Origin: Algoriphagus aestuariicola
Lineage (GTDB): Bacteria > Bacteroidota > Bacteroidia > Cytophagales > Cyclobacteriaceae
Reading direction: 5' to 3'
DNA length: 64,000 nt
Assembly (NCBI RefSeq): GCF_017254835.1
Contig: NZ_JAFKCW010000005.1
Span: 338,385-402,384, forward strand
The position numbers and the translations under genes were made by a program. A model generated the notes under the pieces. The model worked only from the letters and a program-made list of their open reading frames with translations. It made no database searches and had not been told where the DNA came from. This document shows positions 26,101 to 34,225 of the stretch, in pieces (position 1 is the stretch's first letter; each line of letters opens with the position of its first letter).

Positions 26101-26593
26101 TGGTGTATTCTTGGGTTTGGTGATTTTCAACATGGATTTCGTGGTGATCATGACCGGAATTGGGATCATTTCTCTTGCCGGGGTTGTGGTTAACAACGCG
26201 ATTGTGTTGATAGACTATACGAACTTGGTCCGGGCTCGGAAGCGGCAGGAACTCGGAGTTGCTGAGGGAGAGTATCTCGCCATTGCGGATTTACTTGCCA
26301 GTATTGTGGAGGCTGGGAAAACACGTCTCCGTCCGGTGCTGCTCACTGCGATCACGACGGTGCTTGGCTTGATTCCCCTGGCTATTGGAATGAATATCAA
26401 CTTCAGCACCCTGCTAAGCGATTTTGACCCGCAGTTTTATGTTGGTGGCGACAACGCAGCATTCTGGGGTCCTATGGCCTGGACAGTGATATTTGGGCTA
26501 ACCTTTGCGACGGTCATCACGTTAGTAATCGTACCGGTCATGTATTATTTGACAGATAAGCTTTCCATAAAGCTTAAGAAAGCAAAAGCATGA
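23189..26593 (+). CDS. RND efflux permease (AcrB/HAE-like)
   Basis: A 1134-residue inner-membrane proton-driven pump with twelve predicted helices and two large periplasmic loops. The helix-4 motif LGMLVDNGIVVVENIYR carries the proton-relay Asp, and the second half has GIISLAGVVVNNAIVLIDYTN. The sequence is closer to the hydrophobe/amphiphile efflux group than to the metal group, which has DFG in helix 4. It is somewhat longer than AcrB because of an extended cytoplasmic/helical stretch around 500-590. It starts 2 bp after the adaptor stop, so it is translationally linked. A strong terminator follows. Confidence 0.94.
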   Translation: MTETPKSTITREFGVSSFSVDNSTSVVILTLIITVLGLGAYRTMPKESFPEIVIPTVYVGTPYPGNSPVDMENLITRPIEKELKSISNIKDIRSTSVQDFSSIVIEFSPGVEISKAIQDVKDAVDKSKSELPTDLDQDPNVLEVNTSDFPIMNVNISGPYSEQELKKFGEYLEDAIEKLPEISNADLAGTVEREIQINADPYKMEAVGVSFGDISGAIQAENLTMSGGSIKSGDFERTLRIDGEFSEPNDLLDIIVKTDQQKIVYLRDVAVINDTFKDRTSYARSKNLPVVTINVTKRSGENLLDAADKIKEIIETTKTNRFPQDLEITITNDQSKQTRTQVSDLENSIIFGIILVVLVLMFFMGFRNALFVGSAIPLSMFISFLILNAFGITLNLMVLFSLILALGMLVDNGIVVVENIYRLMQEGKPAKQAAKEGVGEVAWPIITSTATTLAAFLPLAFWDDLVGEFMKYLPITLIIVLSSSLLVALVINPVMTSMFMKLDSGGKNRPKQRSIITAGIFLVLATIFYLIGWTAMGTLSLVASILTLFNVFLLRNAIHWFQEVFLVKLENWYESTLTYALRGRNPYFFFGGMFGLLIFSLVLLGIRAPKVLFFPDNQPQLINVFIEFPIGTDINATNAFVDNMEDEMMDALEPYQGILESVITQVGEGTSDPIEGPSQQATPNKAKITIGFVDYIDRQGINTNGAMEVIRDLVEKYPGVLITVDKQRNGPPVGKAVNIEFVGEDYEQLIAFVNQTKEYLESHNIPGMEELKTDLSLGSPEVVVDIDREKARRFGLSTSTIATELRTSLFGLEVSKYKEGEDDYPIQLRLSEDYRYDISTLVNKKIGFRDKFGDKREVPISAVADIRYGSTYGSVKRKDLEKAITMFSNVLDGYNPTEINAQIQDLMENYSVPDGITVKFTGEQEEQAKSMAFLLNALMIAVSLIFLIIVAQFNSVISPFIIMTSVLLSTIGVFLGLVIFNMDFVVIMTGIGIISLAGVVVNNAIVLIDYTNLVRARKRQELGVAEGEYLAIADLLASIVEAGKTRLRPVLLTAITTVLGLIPLAIGMNINFSTLLSDFDPQFYVGGDNAAFWGPMAWTVIFGLTFATVITLVIVPVMYYLTDKLSIKLKKAKA

Positions 26594-26619
26594 TTGATTT
26601 AAGGTTGGTGGTTTTTTTT

Positions 26620-26656
26620 GACAAAACCCCCGGGACATTGTTCCGGGGGTTTTTTG
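26620..26656 (+). terminator. rho-independent terminator of the tetR-RND operon
   Basis: AACCCCCGGGACA and the pairing TTCCGGGGGTT form a GC-rich stem followed by TTTTTTG. Lies about 30 bp past the RND stop. Confidence 0.9.
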
Positions 26657-26689
26657 TTTGATGCGGTGATGTTTCAGGTATGGATTTTG

Positions 26690-26697
26690 TATTTTTG
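26690..26697 (+). promoter_or_regulatory. -7 promoter element of the upxY-like gene
   Basis: TATTTTTG fits TAnnTTTG 22 bp upstream of the ATG; the -33 position has no TTTG, so this is a partial match only. Confidence 0.4.
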
Positions 26698-26719
26698 CCC
26701 ACCCAAATAAGATGCAGAG

Positions 26720-27235
26720 ATGGAGGAATTGAAATGGTTTGTCATGTACACCGCATCCCGTTCCGAAAAGAAAGTGGCGGAGAGATTGCGAGAAAAAGGG
26801 CTGGAAGTATACCTGCCCTTGGTAGAGGAACTCAGACAGTGGTCCGACCGCAAAAAGAAGGTTCAGAGGGCCCTGTTCAATGGCTATGTTTTTGTCAAAA
26901 CCCATAGGAATCAGCTTTGGGAGTGTCTGCAAGTGCCAGGGGCGGTAAAGTTCGTCCATTTTTCCGGGCAACATGCAACGGTAAGACAGGAGGAAATCGA
27001 TATCATCCAGCGTGTGGTGACTACTGGCGTAGCCGTAGAAACGGACGGCTCGGTGATAGAGCCAGGTGAGAAGGTACAGGTGATGGGTGGCCCGCTGCAG
27101 AGCATGACGGGGGAAGTGATCGAGCGGGGCAACAAGGATTACTTCCTAATCCGAATCCCCGGAATTTACCAAAACATGCTGGTGAATATCCCAAGGAAAT
27201 TCCTTCAGGTCATGGAAGACTCCGCTTCCAGCTGA
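26720..27235 (+). CDS. NusG-family transcription (anti)termination factor, UpxY/RfaH-like
   Basis: A 171-residue protein with an N-terminal NGN domain (WFVMYTASRSEKKVAERLREK at about 6-26; LFNGYVFVK at about 54-62). A C-terminal KOW domain has IEPGEKVQVMGGPLQSMTGEV. Paralogues of this size in Bacteroidota (UpxY) act in cis on the leaders of capsule/exopolysaccharide operons. No polysaccharide operon follows here; the next gene is convergent (TIR protein), so it is an orphan whose target is elsewhere or unknown. It begins at the ATG 22 bp after a -7 element. Confidence 0.85.
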   Translation: MEELKWFVMYTASRSEKKVAERLREKGLEVYLPLVEELRQWSDRKKKVQRALFNGYVFVKTHRNQLWECLQVPGAVKFVHFSGQHATVRQEEIDIIQRVVTTGVAVETDGSVIEPGEKVQVMGGPLQSMTGEVIERGNKDYFLIRIPGIYQNMLVNIPRKFLQVMEDSASS

Positions 27236-27252
27236 TTGGCGAAAGTACGGTG

Positions 27253-28944
27253 CTAATTTCGGGATTGGATCCTGAGATCTTTTCGTTTGATCATCTGCCC
27301 CTCAACCTGTAGTGGTTTTTTGGTGATCGACTCCATCGTATCCTTGATCGCCTGAAAAGAGAGGTCGCCAATCACGGAGAGTTGCGAAGAAATCGAGTCC
27401 GAGGCCGGAATGAGCTTGAGCTCGAATCCCTCAAAATTCAGCTGATCCAAAGAGTCCATGTCGATTTCCTTGACGGAAAAGAGATAGGTCTCGCTGATAG
27501 GCGCACCTGAGGGGGCTGTCGCGTCGAGGGTAAGTGCCACTAGCATTTTTTCTTCCTGGAGGGGAAAGCCCGTAGCCACTGAATCGCGGGAAAAATCTTC
27601 GGAGGAACCTGTGGTATAGTGTGATTCCCGGCTGGGAACGAACAAGAAAGCAATGAGAAGGATACCCGCGAGAGACGCTGCGTAGGGAAGAAGTTTTTTT
27701 AAGACGTTGCCATTTTTTGATGAACTGGGGGAGAAGGTAGTCGAGCCAATTTTCGGAAGGGGCTGTTCGTGACTGTAATCGTGGGGGGATTTTGACATTT
27801 CCATCCCTGGAGAAGGGGCTGGACTTGCAAAGCCTTCATCCCCCGGTGCCGATCTGGTTTTTATTTTTTCCACGAGCTCTGGATACGCTTCTTCTGATTC
27901 CAAATCGTGTTCTTTCACCAGTCCCCCTTCGGCGGTTTCGAAGCGGGGCATGGGAATGGGTGCGAGGGTTTCGGTAGTTACTTCCCGCTCCAGGACAATG
28001 TCCTTTTTTCGTTCTTGTCCTTGGATGATATGGATGAGGGTAATTCGAAGGATGAGGGTAAAGCTGCCCAAAGCCAAGGGTCTGACGTCATAGAGCCATT
28101 CGGTGAAGTCATCCTCAATGATGAACTGTTCCTCGTTGTTGAGTGCTTTGATTTCAAAATTGCTGCCATTCCTTCCCTCGGTCAGTGCAACTTGCATCAC
28201 TTCCGCCAGACGGATGGATTCGATTTGCAGTTCCTCTTTGGGTATCTTCAGCCCTTCTCTCAGATAGATCTCTTCCCAGGCCAGTCGTACCGTACAGCGC
28301 GTCCACCGATCCAACTGCATCAGTGTCGGGATATGGTAGAGGACCTTTCCCTCTTTCCGGGAAGGTCCAGCGGGAGGCTTGCTCGGGGATACGCGTCCGC
28401 GGAGTGCGTCGAGGAGCGGGAGATATTTTCTCTCCCTCATGATCTCAAGCGAGAGCGTATTCATGTTGCCGATCTTTCCTGCCAAGTCATCGATGGCTCC
28501 CCGGATGTCGGCGTATAGGTCGAGCTCTTCCAGAATTTTCCTGGTGTCGGCAAGACTGTCTATGCTTTTGATCTTGGCATTCAGCGCTTTGGTTTGTTGG
28601 TCCCAGTAGTCCACGTAGTCGATGAGCGAAAAAGCATCGTAAATCCTGGCATCGGGAAGGACAATGGGGAAAACCCGGTCGTGGAATTCTCCCTTTTTTG
28701 CCACCTCTAGCAGCTCAAACATGCAGTTCTTGGACTTTAGGTATTTGTCGCTGATGACCAGCACGACCAGGTTTCCTTGGCCGATGCGCTCCATAAACTC
28801 GCGGATCAGTCCTTTGAACGCCAAATCGGTTTTGTCGCGAACCAAGACAAAGGAATTGGCATTGAGGATCTCTTGTAGCTCGTCTGCGACAAGCTCGCTT
28901 TCGCCGCCCCATGCATAGGAGATAAAAACCTGCTGCTGATCCAT
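27253..28944 (-). CDS. TIR-domain protein with beta-rich middle domain and one transmembrane helix
   Basis: A 563-residue protein. The N-terminal TIR domain (about 1-150) starts MDQQQVFISYAWGGESELVA and has VVLVISDKYLKSKNCMFELL, with E77 in CMFEL at the position of the NADase Glu. A beta-rich domain (about 197-330, YHIPTLMQLDRWTRCTVRLA) follows, then a Pro/Ser-rich linker (360-412). One helix (about 418-436, AASLAGILLIAFLFV) precedes a C-terminal domain of about 125 residues. No signal peptide, so TIR is probably cytoplasmic and the C-terminus outside. The frame extends upstream to 29139, but the TIR motif starts at 28944. Last gene of a same-strand run. Function (immune effector or receptor signalling) is not known. 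Confidence 0.8.
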   Translation of the reverse strand: MDQQQVFISYAWGGESELVADELQEILNANSFVLVRDKTDLAFKGLIREFMERIGQGNLVVLVISDKYLKSKNCMFELLEVAKKGEFHDRVFPIVLPDARIYDAFSLIDYVDYWDQQTKALNAKIKSIDSLADTRKILEELDLYADIRGAIDDLAGKIGNMNTLSLEIMRERKYLPLLDALRGRVSPSKPPAGPSRKEGKVLYHIPTLMQLDRWTRCTVRLAWEEIYLREGLKIPKEELQIESIRLAEVMQVALTEGRNGSNFEIKALNNEEQFIIEDDFTEWLYDVRPLALGSFTLILRITLIHIIQGQERKKDIVLEREVTTETLAPIPMPRFETAEGGLVKEHDLESEEAYPELVEKIKTRSAPGDEGFASPAPSPGMEMSKSPHDYSHEQPLPKIGSTTFSPSSSKNGNVLKKLLPYAASLAGILLIAFLFVPSRESHYTTGSSEDFSRDSVATGFPLQEEKMLVALTLDATAPSGAPISETYLFSVKEIDMDSLDQLNFEGFELKLIPASDSISSQLSVIGDLSFQAIKDTMESITKKPLQVEGQMIKRKDLRIQSRN

Positions 28945-29047
28945 TGTGCTAAAAGTCTTCCTGTTGAAAGTAAGTCTCTTTCTCCAAAAGATCAATAAGA
29001 AAAGGCAGCCGATTAAGCTGCCTTGGATGCTGTGTAAGTTGCCGAAC

Positions 29048-29752
29048 TCAATTCTTTTCCTTTGGTACAAAATACCTTCGGAAGACGATCTGAGCCTGAA
29101 AGAGATGGTCTCCGAATTTGTTGAAACCCACATTTCCATCGAGATTGTCAGTGAAGGTCCACATCATCGTACCTTCTCCGGCGATGTCGGAATAGGGGCC
29201 TAGTCGATAGCTTAACCCAGCTCGCACGGGGATATAGCCCGTCGTATTTAGATGTTTTGTCGGGACTTCCTCACTGTCATAAGACTTGGTCTGCTCAGTC
29301 CGTGAATGGAGGATGCCCAAGCCAAAGCCACCGTATAGATTGAAAAGGCTGCGGTGCATATGGTTGTTGAATCGGATCAGATTGATACTGGGAATCAGGT
29401 CAAAATAAAAGGCAGGTCCCTTTGCGGTGAATGAAGAATTATTCTCGTACCATCTATCCCTAACGGACGTACTCGGATTGCCGCCGCTGCTGATGTACTG
29501 GTAGCCCAGAGTGCTTCTGAGATCAAAAGTTGGGGTTATTTTTCTCGTCAAAGCCAAAGATACCGAAGGCTTGATTTCGAAATCCAAGGCACGGTACTGC
29601 CCGCCATTGTCCAAGTAGGCAAAGGATGGCCCGAAGCCCACAGTCAGGATATTGTCTCTTGATATCCTTTCCTTATAAAAGTTTTGGGCCAAGAGCGTCC
29701 CTGAGCACAGGAAGAGCGACAGGAGCGAAAGATATTTTACTAGGGGCTTCAT
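29048..29752 (-). CDS. outer-membrane beta-barrel protein
   Basis: A 234-residue exported protein with a signal peptide (LSLFLCSGTLLAQ, cleavage near residue 22). The rest is made of alternating aromatic/Gly strands (ILTVGFGPSFAYLDNGG, PAFYFDLIPSINLIRF, LFNLYGGFGLGILHS) and ends with a strand VFRRYF near the C-terminus. The pattern is of an eight- to ten-stranded outer-membrane barrel as in the DUF6089-like/porin-type small OMPs. No substrate is evident. It lies 103 bp upstream of the TIR gene start on the same strand. A 23-nt hairpin lies between it and xseB (29839-29861). Confidence 0.8.
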   Translation of the reverse strand: MKPLVKYLSLLSLFLCSGTLLAQNFYKERISRDNILTVGFGPSFAYLDNGGQYRALDFEIKPSVSLALTRKITPTFDLRSTLGYQYISSGGNPSTSVRDRWYENNSSFTAKGPAFYFDLIPSINLIRFNNHMHRSLFNLYGGFGLGILHSRTEQTKSYDSEEVPTKHLNTTGYIPVRAGLSYRLGPYSDIAGEGTMMWTFTDNLDGNVGFNKFGDHLFQAQIVFRRYFVPKEKN

Positions 29753-29838
29753 TTGTAAAGGTCCTTATAGCAAGGAGATGCTTCTTCGCGCTTCGGTTTG
29801 CAACAAGCATGCCAAGCGGCTCAGAGGTATTGGGGTAG

Positions 29839-29861
29839 TTCTACTGGGCTTCCCCGTAGAA
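29839..29861 (-). terminator. weak hairpin after xseB
   Basis: TTCTAC-T-GGG and CCC-C-GTAGAA pair around CTT just downstream of the xseB stop on the minus strand. There is no T-tract, so termination is uncertain. Confidence 0.3.
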
Positions 29862-29869
29862 GTTCAGAT

Positions 29870-30058
29870 TCAGTTGTCCTGAAAGGCTTGTTGGATGTCT
29901 GACTCGGTGGCCCTCAATTTGGCACGACAGTGTTTGACCAGTTCTGCAGCTTCCTTTACCAGGTCAGAAAGTTCATCCACGGACTTATTGCCCTCCTCGA
30001 GTTGGTTGAGTATGGATTCCAAACGGGCCATTGATTCGGCATAGCTTTGCTCTTTCAT
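29870..30058 (-). CDS. xseB: exodeoxyribonuclease VII small subunit
   Basis: A 62-residue protein with the compact helical hairpin of XseB: YAESMARLESILNQLEEGN, then ELSDLVKEAAELVKHCRAKL. Binds XseA to make the enzyme that degrades single-stranded DNA to oligonucleotides. Its ATG overlaps the xseA stop by 4 bp (ATGA), so the two are translationally coupled. Confidence 0.93.
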   Translation of the reverse strand: MKEQSYAESMARLESILNQLEEGNKSVDELSDLVKEAAELVKHCRAKLRATESDIQQAFQDN

Positions 30059-31362
30059 TTCTCGTCGATTTGCTTGATGATGCTGTTGATTTTCCTATCC
30101 AGAGTGATGGTCACTATTTCGTCTCCCTCCTTCAATGCTGCAAGATGAATGGGGGTTCCGTCCAACTCAGTACGTGTATAGCCCCGTTTTAGGATGGACT
30201 CGGGATTCAATTGACGCAAAAGTGTCTCTCGGTTTTCCAGCCGTTCCCCTTGCTTTTGGATGAAAGCGTTGAGGCTTGATTTCAGCTCCTTCTCCGTGTT
30301 GGTCAGCTGATGGTTTTGGAGCCTCAGGAGATTTTTTGCCGCTGCCTCTATTCGGCTGAATCTGTTTTTGAGCGCTTCTGACTCAAGGGAGATTCGGGTT
30401 TTGGACAGGGATTTGGCGCGGAGCTCAAGTTGATGGATTCGAGCTTCTTCCTCACGGAGTTGGCTTCGAGTCGACCTGTCCAGTCTTTGCATCACCATGC
30501 CCAGATTTTCCTCAAATTCCCGGAAACCCGACAAAAGAAACTCGGCTACCGCAGTTGGGGTTTTGAGCCGCGTATGAGCTACCAAATCCGCCACCGTCTC
30601 GTCTCGCTCATGGCCTATACCCGTGAAGATCGGCAGGGGGAAATTGGAAATCCCTGCTGCCAGTCTATAGTCGTCAAAGCAGTCGAGATCCAGCTGGGCT
30701 CCTCCACCACGGATGATCACCACCGCATCGAATCCTGATGTCGGTATTTCGGCCTTGATTTTTTCCAAAGCAGACAGCAGGCTTGTAACCGCTTCATTTC
30801 CCTGCATCAGGGAATTAAACAGGCGGTGGTAGACTTGATACCCATACCGGTTTTGGTCCAGTTGATTCACAAAATCTCCGTATCCGGCCGCCGTACTGCT
30901 GGACACTATGGCAATCCGCTGCACGACGGGAGGAAGCTCGAAGCGGCCGTTTAGGCGGATTAGTCCTTCCTTTGTGAGCCTATCGATGGTTTCCTGCCGG
31001 ATACGAGCTCTTTCTCCGAGCGAAAACGAAGGATCGATATCCTTGACGTTTACGCTAAGCCCATACACCGGATGGTAGTTGACAGCCACTTGGGCCAGGA
31101 CCTTCATCCCGTTTTTTAGGCTTGTTCCTGTAATGGACTCAAATTTCGCAGAGACGGATCGATAGGTGAATTGCCAGAGGTTGGAGCGGATTTTTGCCAA
31201 AACCTGGCTGCCCTCCTTTTCCACCAACTCAAAATAGACGTGGCCCTGCGGAGCTTGGCGAAAATCTGCCAGCTCGCCTACCACCCAATAGATTGGTTCG
31301 AGTTCGTTTTCCAGCGTAAGCCGGATCTGCTCGGTCAATTGGGAGATGGTCAGGGGAGACAT
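30055..31362 (-). CDS. xseA: exodeoxyribonuclease VII large subunit
   Basis: A 435-residue catalytic subunit. An N-terminal OB-fold nucleic-acid binding domain (about 1-100: WVVGELADFRQAPQGHVYFEL) is followed by the catalytic domain with VSSSTAAGYGDFVNQL, VIIRGGGAQLDLDCFDDYRLA and GIGHERDETVADLVAHTRLKT. A long coiled-coil region and the C-terminal LKRGYTRTELDG strand complete it. All hallmarks are present. Follows dapA by 5 bp and overlaps xseB, so dapA-xseA-xseB form one operon. Confidence 0.96.
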   Translation of the reverse strand: MSPLTISQLTEQIRLTLENELEPIYWVVGELADFRQAPQGHVYFELVEKEGSQVLAKIRSNLWQFTYRSVSAKFESITGTSLKNGMKVLAQVAVNYHPVYGLSVNVKDIDPSFSLGERARIRQETIDRLTKEGLIRLNGRFELPPVVQRIAIVSSSTAAGYGDFVNQLDQNRYGYQVYHRLFNSLMQGNEAVTSLLSALEKIKAEIPTSGFDAVVIIRGGGAQLDLDCFDDYRLAAGISNFPLPIFTGIGHERDETVADLVAHTRLKTPTAVAEFLLSGFREFEENLGMVMQRLDRSTRSQLREEEARIHQLELRAKSLSKTRISLESEALKNRFSRIEAAAKNLLRLQNHQLTNTEKELKSSLNAFIQKQGERLENRETLLRQLNPESILKRGYTRTELDGTPIHLAALKEGDEIVTITLDRKINSIIKQIDEK

Positions 31363-31367
31363 GGGAT

Positions 31368-32228
31368 TCAGTGCTGCCTGGCAGCTTTGATCTTGGCGTC
31401 CAAGTCTTGGCTCGCACGCAGCATAGGAAGTCGCACTTGGTCAGTCTCCAGGATTCCCAGCTGGAAGAGCAGGTTTTTGACACCCACCGGATTTCCCTCC
31501 AGATACATGAGGCTATTCATTCCCAATAGCGAGTATGTAGCCTCAAGGGCCTCTTCGTGGCTTCCGTGGGTTAGTCTTTTGAAAGTTTCGGGGAAGGCAT
31601 TTGCCAAAACGGAAATCACGCCACTGCCTCCGATACTGATCATCGCCTTGGTCATCATGTCATCACCAGAAAGCAAGAGAAAGTCTTTTGGCATGGCCGC
31701 GGCGATCTGTATGCATTGTTCCAGATTGCCACTAGCCTCTTTCATGCCCACGATATTGGGATGGTGGGAGAGTGTCAAGGTCGTAGCCGCCGTCATGTTG
31801 GACATGGTTCGGCCTGGAATATTATAGAGGACTACCGGAGCTGGGCAGGCGTCAGCGATGGCAGTATAGTGCGCGATGATGCCTTCCTGACTGGGCTTGT
31901 TGTAGTAGGGGCTTACGGAAAGTAGGGCGGCTACACCGTAGAAATCTGTGTTTTTGATCTCATTGACCACCGCATGGGTATTGTTGCCGCCTATGCCCAG
32001 CATCACCGGAACGCGTCCTGCATTGTATTCGAGGCAGGCTTTCAGCACTTGTTTCTTTTCGGAAGAGGTCAGTGTCGTGGATTCTCCCGTGGTACCGAGC
32101 ACCACCAGATAGTCGACTCCTCCGGAAACAACATGATCGATCAGACGCTTCAGGCTGGCAAAGTCTATGGAATGATCGTCATGAAAAGGGGTGACTAGTG
32201 CCACTCCCGTGCCTTTGAATGCGTTCAT
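31368..32228 (-). CDS. dapA: 4-hydroxy-tetrahydrodipicolinate synthase
   Basis: Condenses pyruvate with aspartate semialdehyde in lysine/diaminopimelate synthesis. The 286-residue TIM barrel has GTTGE (45-49), the Tyr of VLYNIPGRT (Y135) and the Schiff-base Lys in VGMKEASGN (K163). The frame extends upstream to 32411, but MNAFKGTGVALVTPF is the family start. A TATCTTTG -7 element lies 24 bp upstream (plus 32253-32260). First gene of the dapA-xseA-xseB unit. Confidence 0.96.
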   Translation of the reverse strand: MNAFKGTGVALVTPFHDDHSIDFASLKRLIDHVVSGGVDYLVVLGTTGESTTLTSSEKKQVLKACLEYNAGRVPVMLGIGGNNTHAVVNEIKNTDFYGVAALLSVSPYYNKPSQEGIIAHYTAIADACPAPVVLYNIPGRTMSNMTAATTLTLSHHPNIVGMKEASGNLEQCIQIAAAMPKDFLLLSGDDMMTKAMISIGGSGVISVLANAFPETFKRLTHGSHEEALEATYSLLGMNSLMYLEGNPVGVKNLLFQLGILETDQVRLPMLRASQDLDAKIKAARQH

Positions 32229-32252
32229 GGTTTTTTTGAAGGTTAGAGGTTG

Positions 32253-32260
32253 CAAAGATA
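32253..32260 (-). promoter_or_regulatory. -7 promoter element of dapA
   Basis: TATCTTTG on the minus strand matches TAnnTTTG and supports the dapA ATG 24 bp away. No TTTG is present at the -33 position. Confidence 0.45.
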
Positions 32261-32409
32261 GAGTCTTCGCTGAGTTTTGGTAGAGCCTCGGTTTTTTTTT
32301 GAAAACCCGGCAAAAGTCAAAAAAGCCTAGGCGAAAAGCCAAAAAAAATCTTTTGGCGAACGAATTACAGAAGCCGCGGGTTTTTGAAAACTGTAAACCA
32401 ACGCTACCC

Positions 32410-33417
32410 ATGTCCAGTCATTTTCCCTATTCCATCCTCGACCTTGCCCTGATTCGCGAGGGGTCAGATGCCGCCGACGCCTACGCCCGAAGCCTCGACC
32501 TTGCGCGCCATGCAGAGACCTGGGGTTACAAGCGGATTTGGCTTGCGGAGCATCACAATATGCCCTATGTGGGCAGTTCCGCTCCGGCCATTCTGATGGG
32601 CTATATCGCCGGTGGCACCCAATCCATCAAAGTTGGCTCTGGTGGCATCATGATGCCTAACCACAGCGCGCTCATGGTAGCAGAGGAGATTGGGACACTA
32701 GAGCGACTCTATCCAGGAAGGATAGATCTTGGCCTTGGACGTGCGCCTGGTACAGACCAGCGAACCGCCTCCGCGCTGAGGAGAGGGCGGGTAGAGACGG
32801 TAAATGACTTTCCGCAGGATTTGGAGGATTTGCAGCGGTATTTTTCCCAAGACAATTCCCGATCCGACGTCCGGGCTTTTCCCGCGGAGGGGCTGGATGT
32901 GCCGATCTATATTCTGGGTTCTAGCATGAGCAGTGCCATTCTGGCAGCAGAGCGTGGTCTTCCCTATGTCTTTGCCAGCCATTTTGCTCCGGCCTATTTT
33001 ATGCAGGCAGTGAAATATTACCAGGATCATTTTCGTCCTTCGGAGTATCTACGAGAGCCTTTTGTGATGGCTTGCATCAATGTCATTGCCGCCGATACGG
33101 ATGCAGAGGCACATTACCTGGCGACTTCCTTTTACCAGATGGCACTAGGAATCGTCCGTCAGCAATCCTATCCGCTTCGCCCTCCCGTGGAGGATATGTC
33201 CAACGTATGGAGCCAGCCGGAGGCTGCCGCAATACAGAATATGATGGCGGTAACCTACGTAGGCACAAGAGATGCTGTGAGAGAGGGACTTGAGGATTTT
33301 GTCCGCCATACGGGTATCAACGAAGTGATGATCACCTCCAACCTCTATGACCATGCAGCACGCCTGCATTCCTTTGACTTGGCTGCTCAGGCGGTACGAG
33401 GAATTAAGGTTGGATAG
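32410..33417 (+). CDS. LLM-class flavin-dependent oxidoreductase (MsnO8-type)
   Basis: A 335-residue luciferase-like monooxygenase. The TIM-barrel fold shows RIWLAEHHNMPYVGSSAPAI (about 42-61), KVGSGGIMMPNHSALMVAEE (flavin loop) and the signature GRIDLGLGRAPGTDQRT. Family members use reduced FMN, often for small-molecule oxidation, but the substrate is unknown. The long upstream frame from 32299 is low-complexity and rejected; the ATG at 32410 begins MSSHFPYSILDLAL, the usual start. Divergent from dapA. Confidence 0.88.
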   Translation: MSSHFPYSILDLALIREGSDAADAYARSLDLARHAETWGYKRIWLAEHHNMPYVGSSAPAILMGYIAGGTQSIKVGSGGIMMPNHSALMVAEEIGTLERLYPGRIDLGLGRAPGTDQRTASALRRGRVETVNDFPQDLEDLQRYFSQDNSRSDVRAFPAEGLDVPIYILGSSMSSAILAAERGLPYVFASHFAPAYFMQAVKYYQDHFRPSEYLREPFVMACINVIAADTDAEAHYLATSFYQMALGIVRQQSYPLRPPVEDMSNVWSQPEAAAIQNMMAVTYVGTRDAVREGLEDFVRHTGINEVMITSNLYDHAARLHSFDLAAQAVRGIKVG

Positions 33418-33479
33418 CGCAGCTGCGACGCAGGAATTTATTCGTTTCTTTGATTCAAATACCCGATAAATTAGCATTC

Positions 33480-34094
33480 ATGAACCGATTCGCACTTGGA
33501 TTTGTCGCAGCCCTATTGGTTTTGGGTGGCGTCTGGTTTTTTGTTGACAAAAAGGAAGACAAGGAAGAGATCAAGGCCGATTCTGCCTTGATCCAGCAGC
33601 AGATCCTCAATGTGGGAAAATTGATCGTGACTGAGGGGTACTACTCGCAGGTTTTTACTTTCAAAAACTCCCAGAATCTTTTCATGAACCTCTTCTCTTC
33701 GGACAAAAAGGCGCTCGTGGTGGTCAATGCCAAGGCCACGGTGGAGTATGACCTGCGAAAGCTCGAGACCGAGGTCGACGAAGCCAACAAGATGGTTATC
33801 CTCAAAACTATCCCGGAACCGGTAGTGAATGTTTATCCCGAGATCGAATACTACGACGTGACCCAGGATTATTTCAACAAGTTTGAGGCAAAGGACTACA
33901 ACAAGATCAAGACATCCGTCACTTCACGTATTCGCGAAAAAATCGAAGCATCCGGACTGAAAGACGATGCCCGAGAGCGCCTGATGAGCGAGCTTCTCAA
34001 TATTTATGTCTTGACCAAATCCATGGGTTGGACGCTCCAATACAACGAAAACGTGATCGAAAGCCCCGAGCAAATGCAGGAGCTGAAAAGGTGA
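33480..34094 (+). CDS. DUF4230 protein, membrane-anchored
   Basis: A 204-residue protein with one N-terminal helix (MNRFALGFVAALLVLGGVWF) anchoring a domain of the DUF4230 family (LIVTEGYYSQVFTFKN, KALVVVNAKATVEYDL, VNVYPEIEYYDV). The family is widespread in Bacteroidota and some Firmicutes, and its function is unknown. The chosen ATG at 33480 starts right at the membrane helix. It may be cotranscribed with the LLM oxidoreductase (62-bp gap). Confidence 0.8.
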   Translation: MNRFALGFVAALLVLGGVWFFVDKKEDKEEIKADSALIQQQILNVGKLIVTEGYYSQVFTFKNSQNLFMNLFSSDKKALVVVNAKATVEYDLRKLETEVDEANKMVILKTIPEPVVNVYPEIEYYDVTQDYFNKFEAKDYNKIKTSVTSRIREKIEASGLKDDARERLMSELLNIYVLTKSMGWTLQYNENVIESPEQMQELKR

Positions 34095-34225
34095 TTTTTC
34101 GGATAATATCAATTGCCTGTCACTTTCTTTTCAAAAGGCGACGCTTCGGCTGGGGATTAGGGGCGTTATTTTCGGCCAAATTCAACGTCCGGGGGATATC
34201 ATTCTGGGGAAAGCAAAGCACCATT

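Noticed and set aside
32299-32409. Upstream extension of the LLM oxidoreductase frame
   Set aside because: Lys/Arg-rich low-complexity start; family relatives begin at the ATG at 32410.
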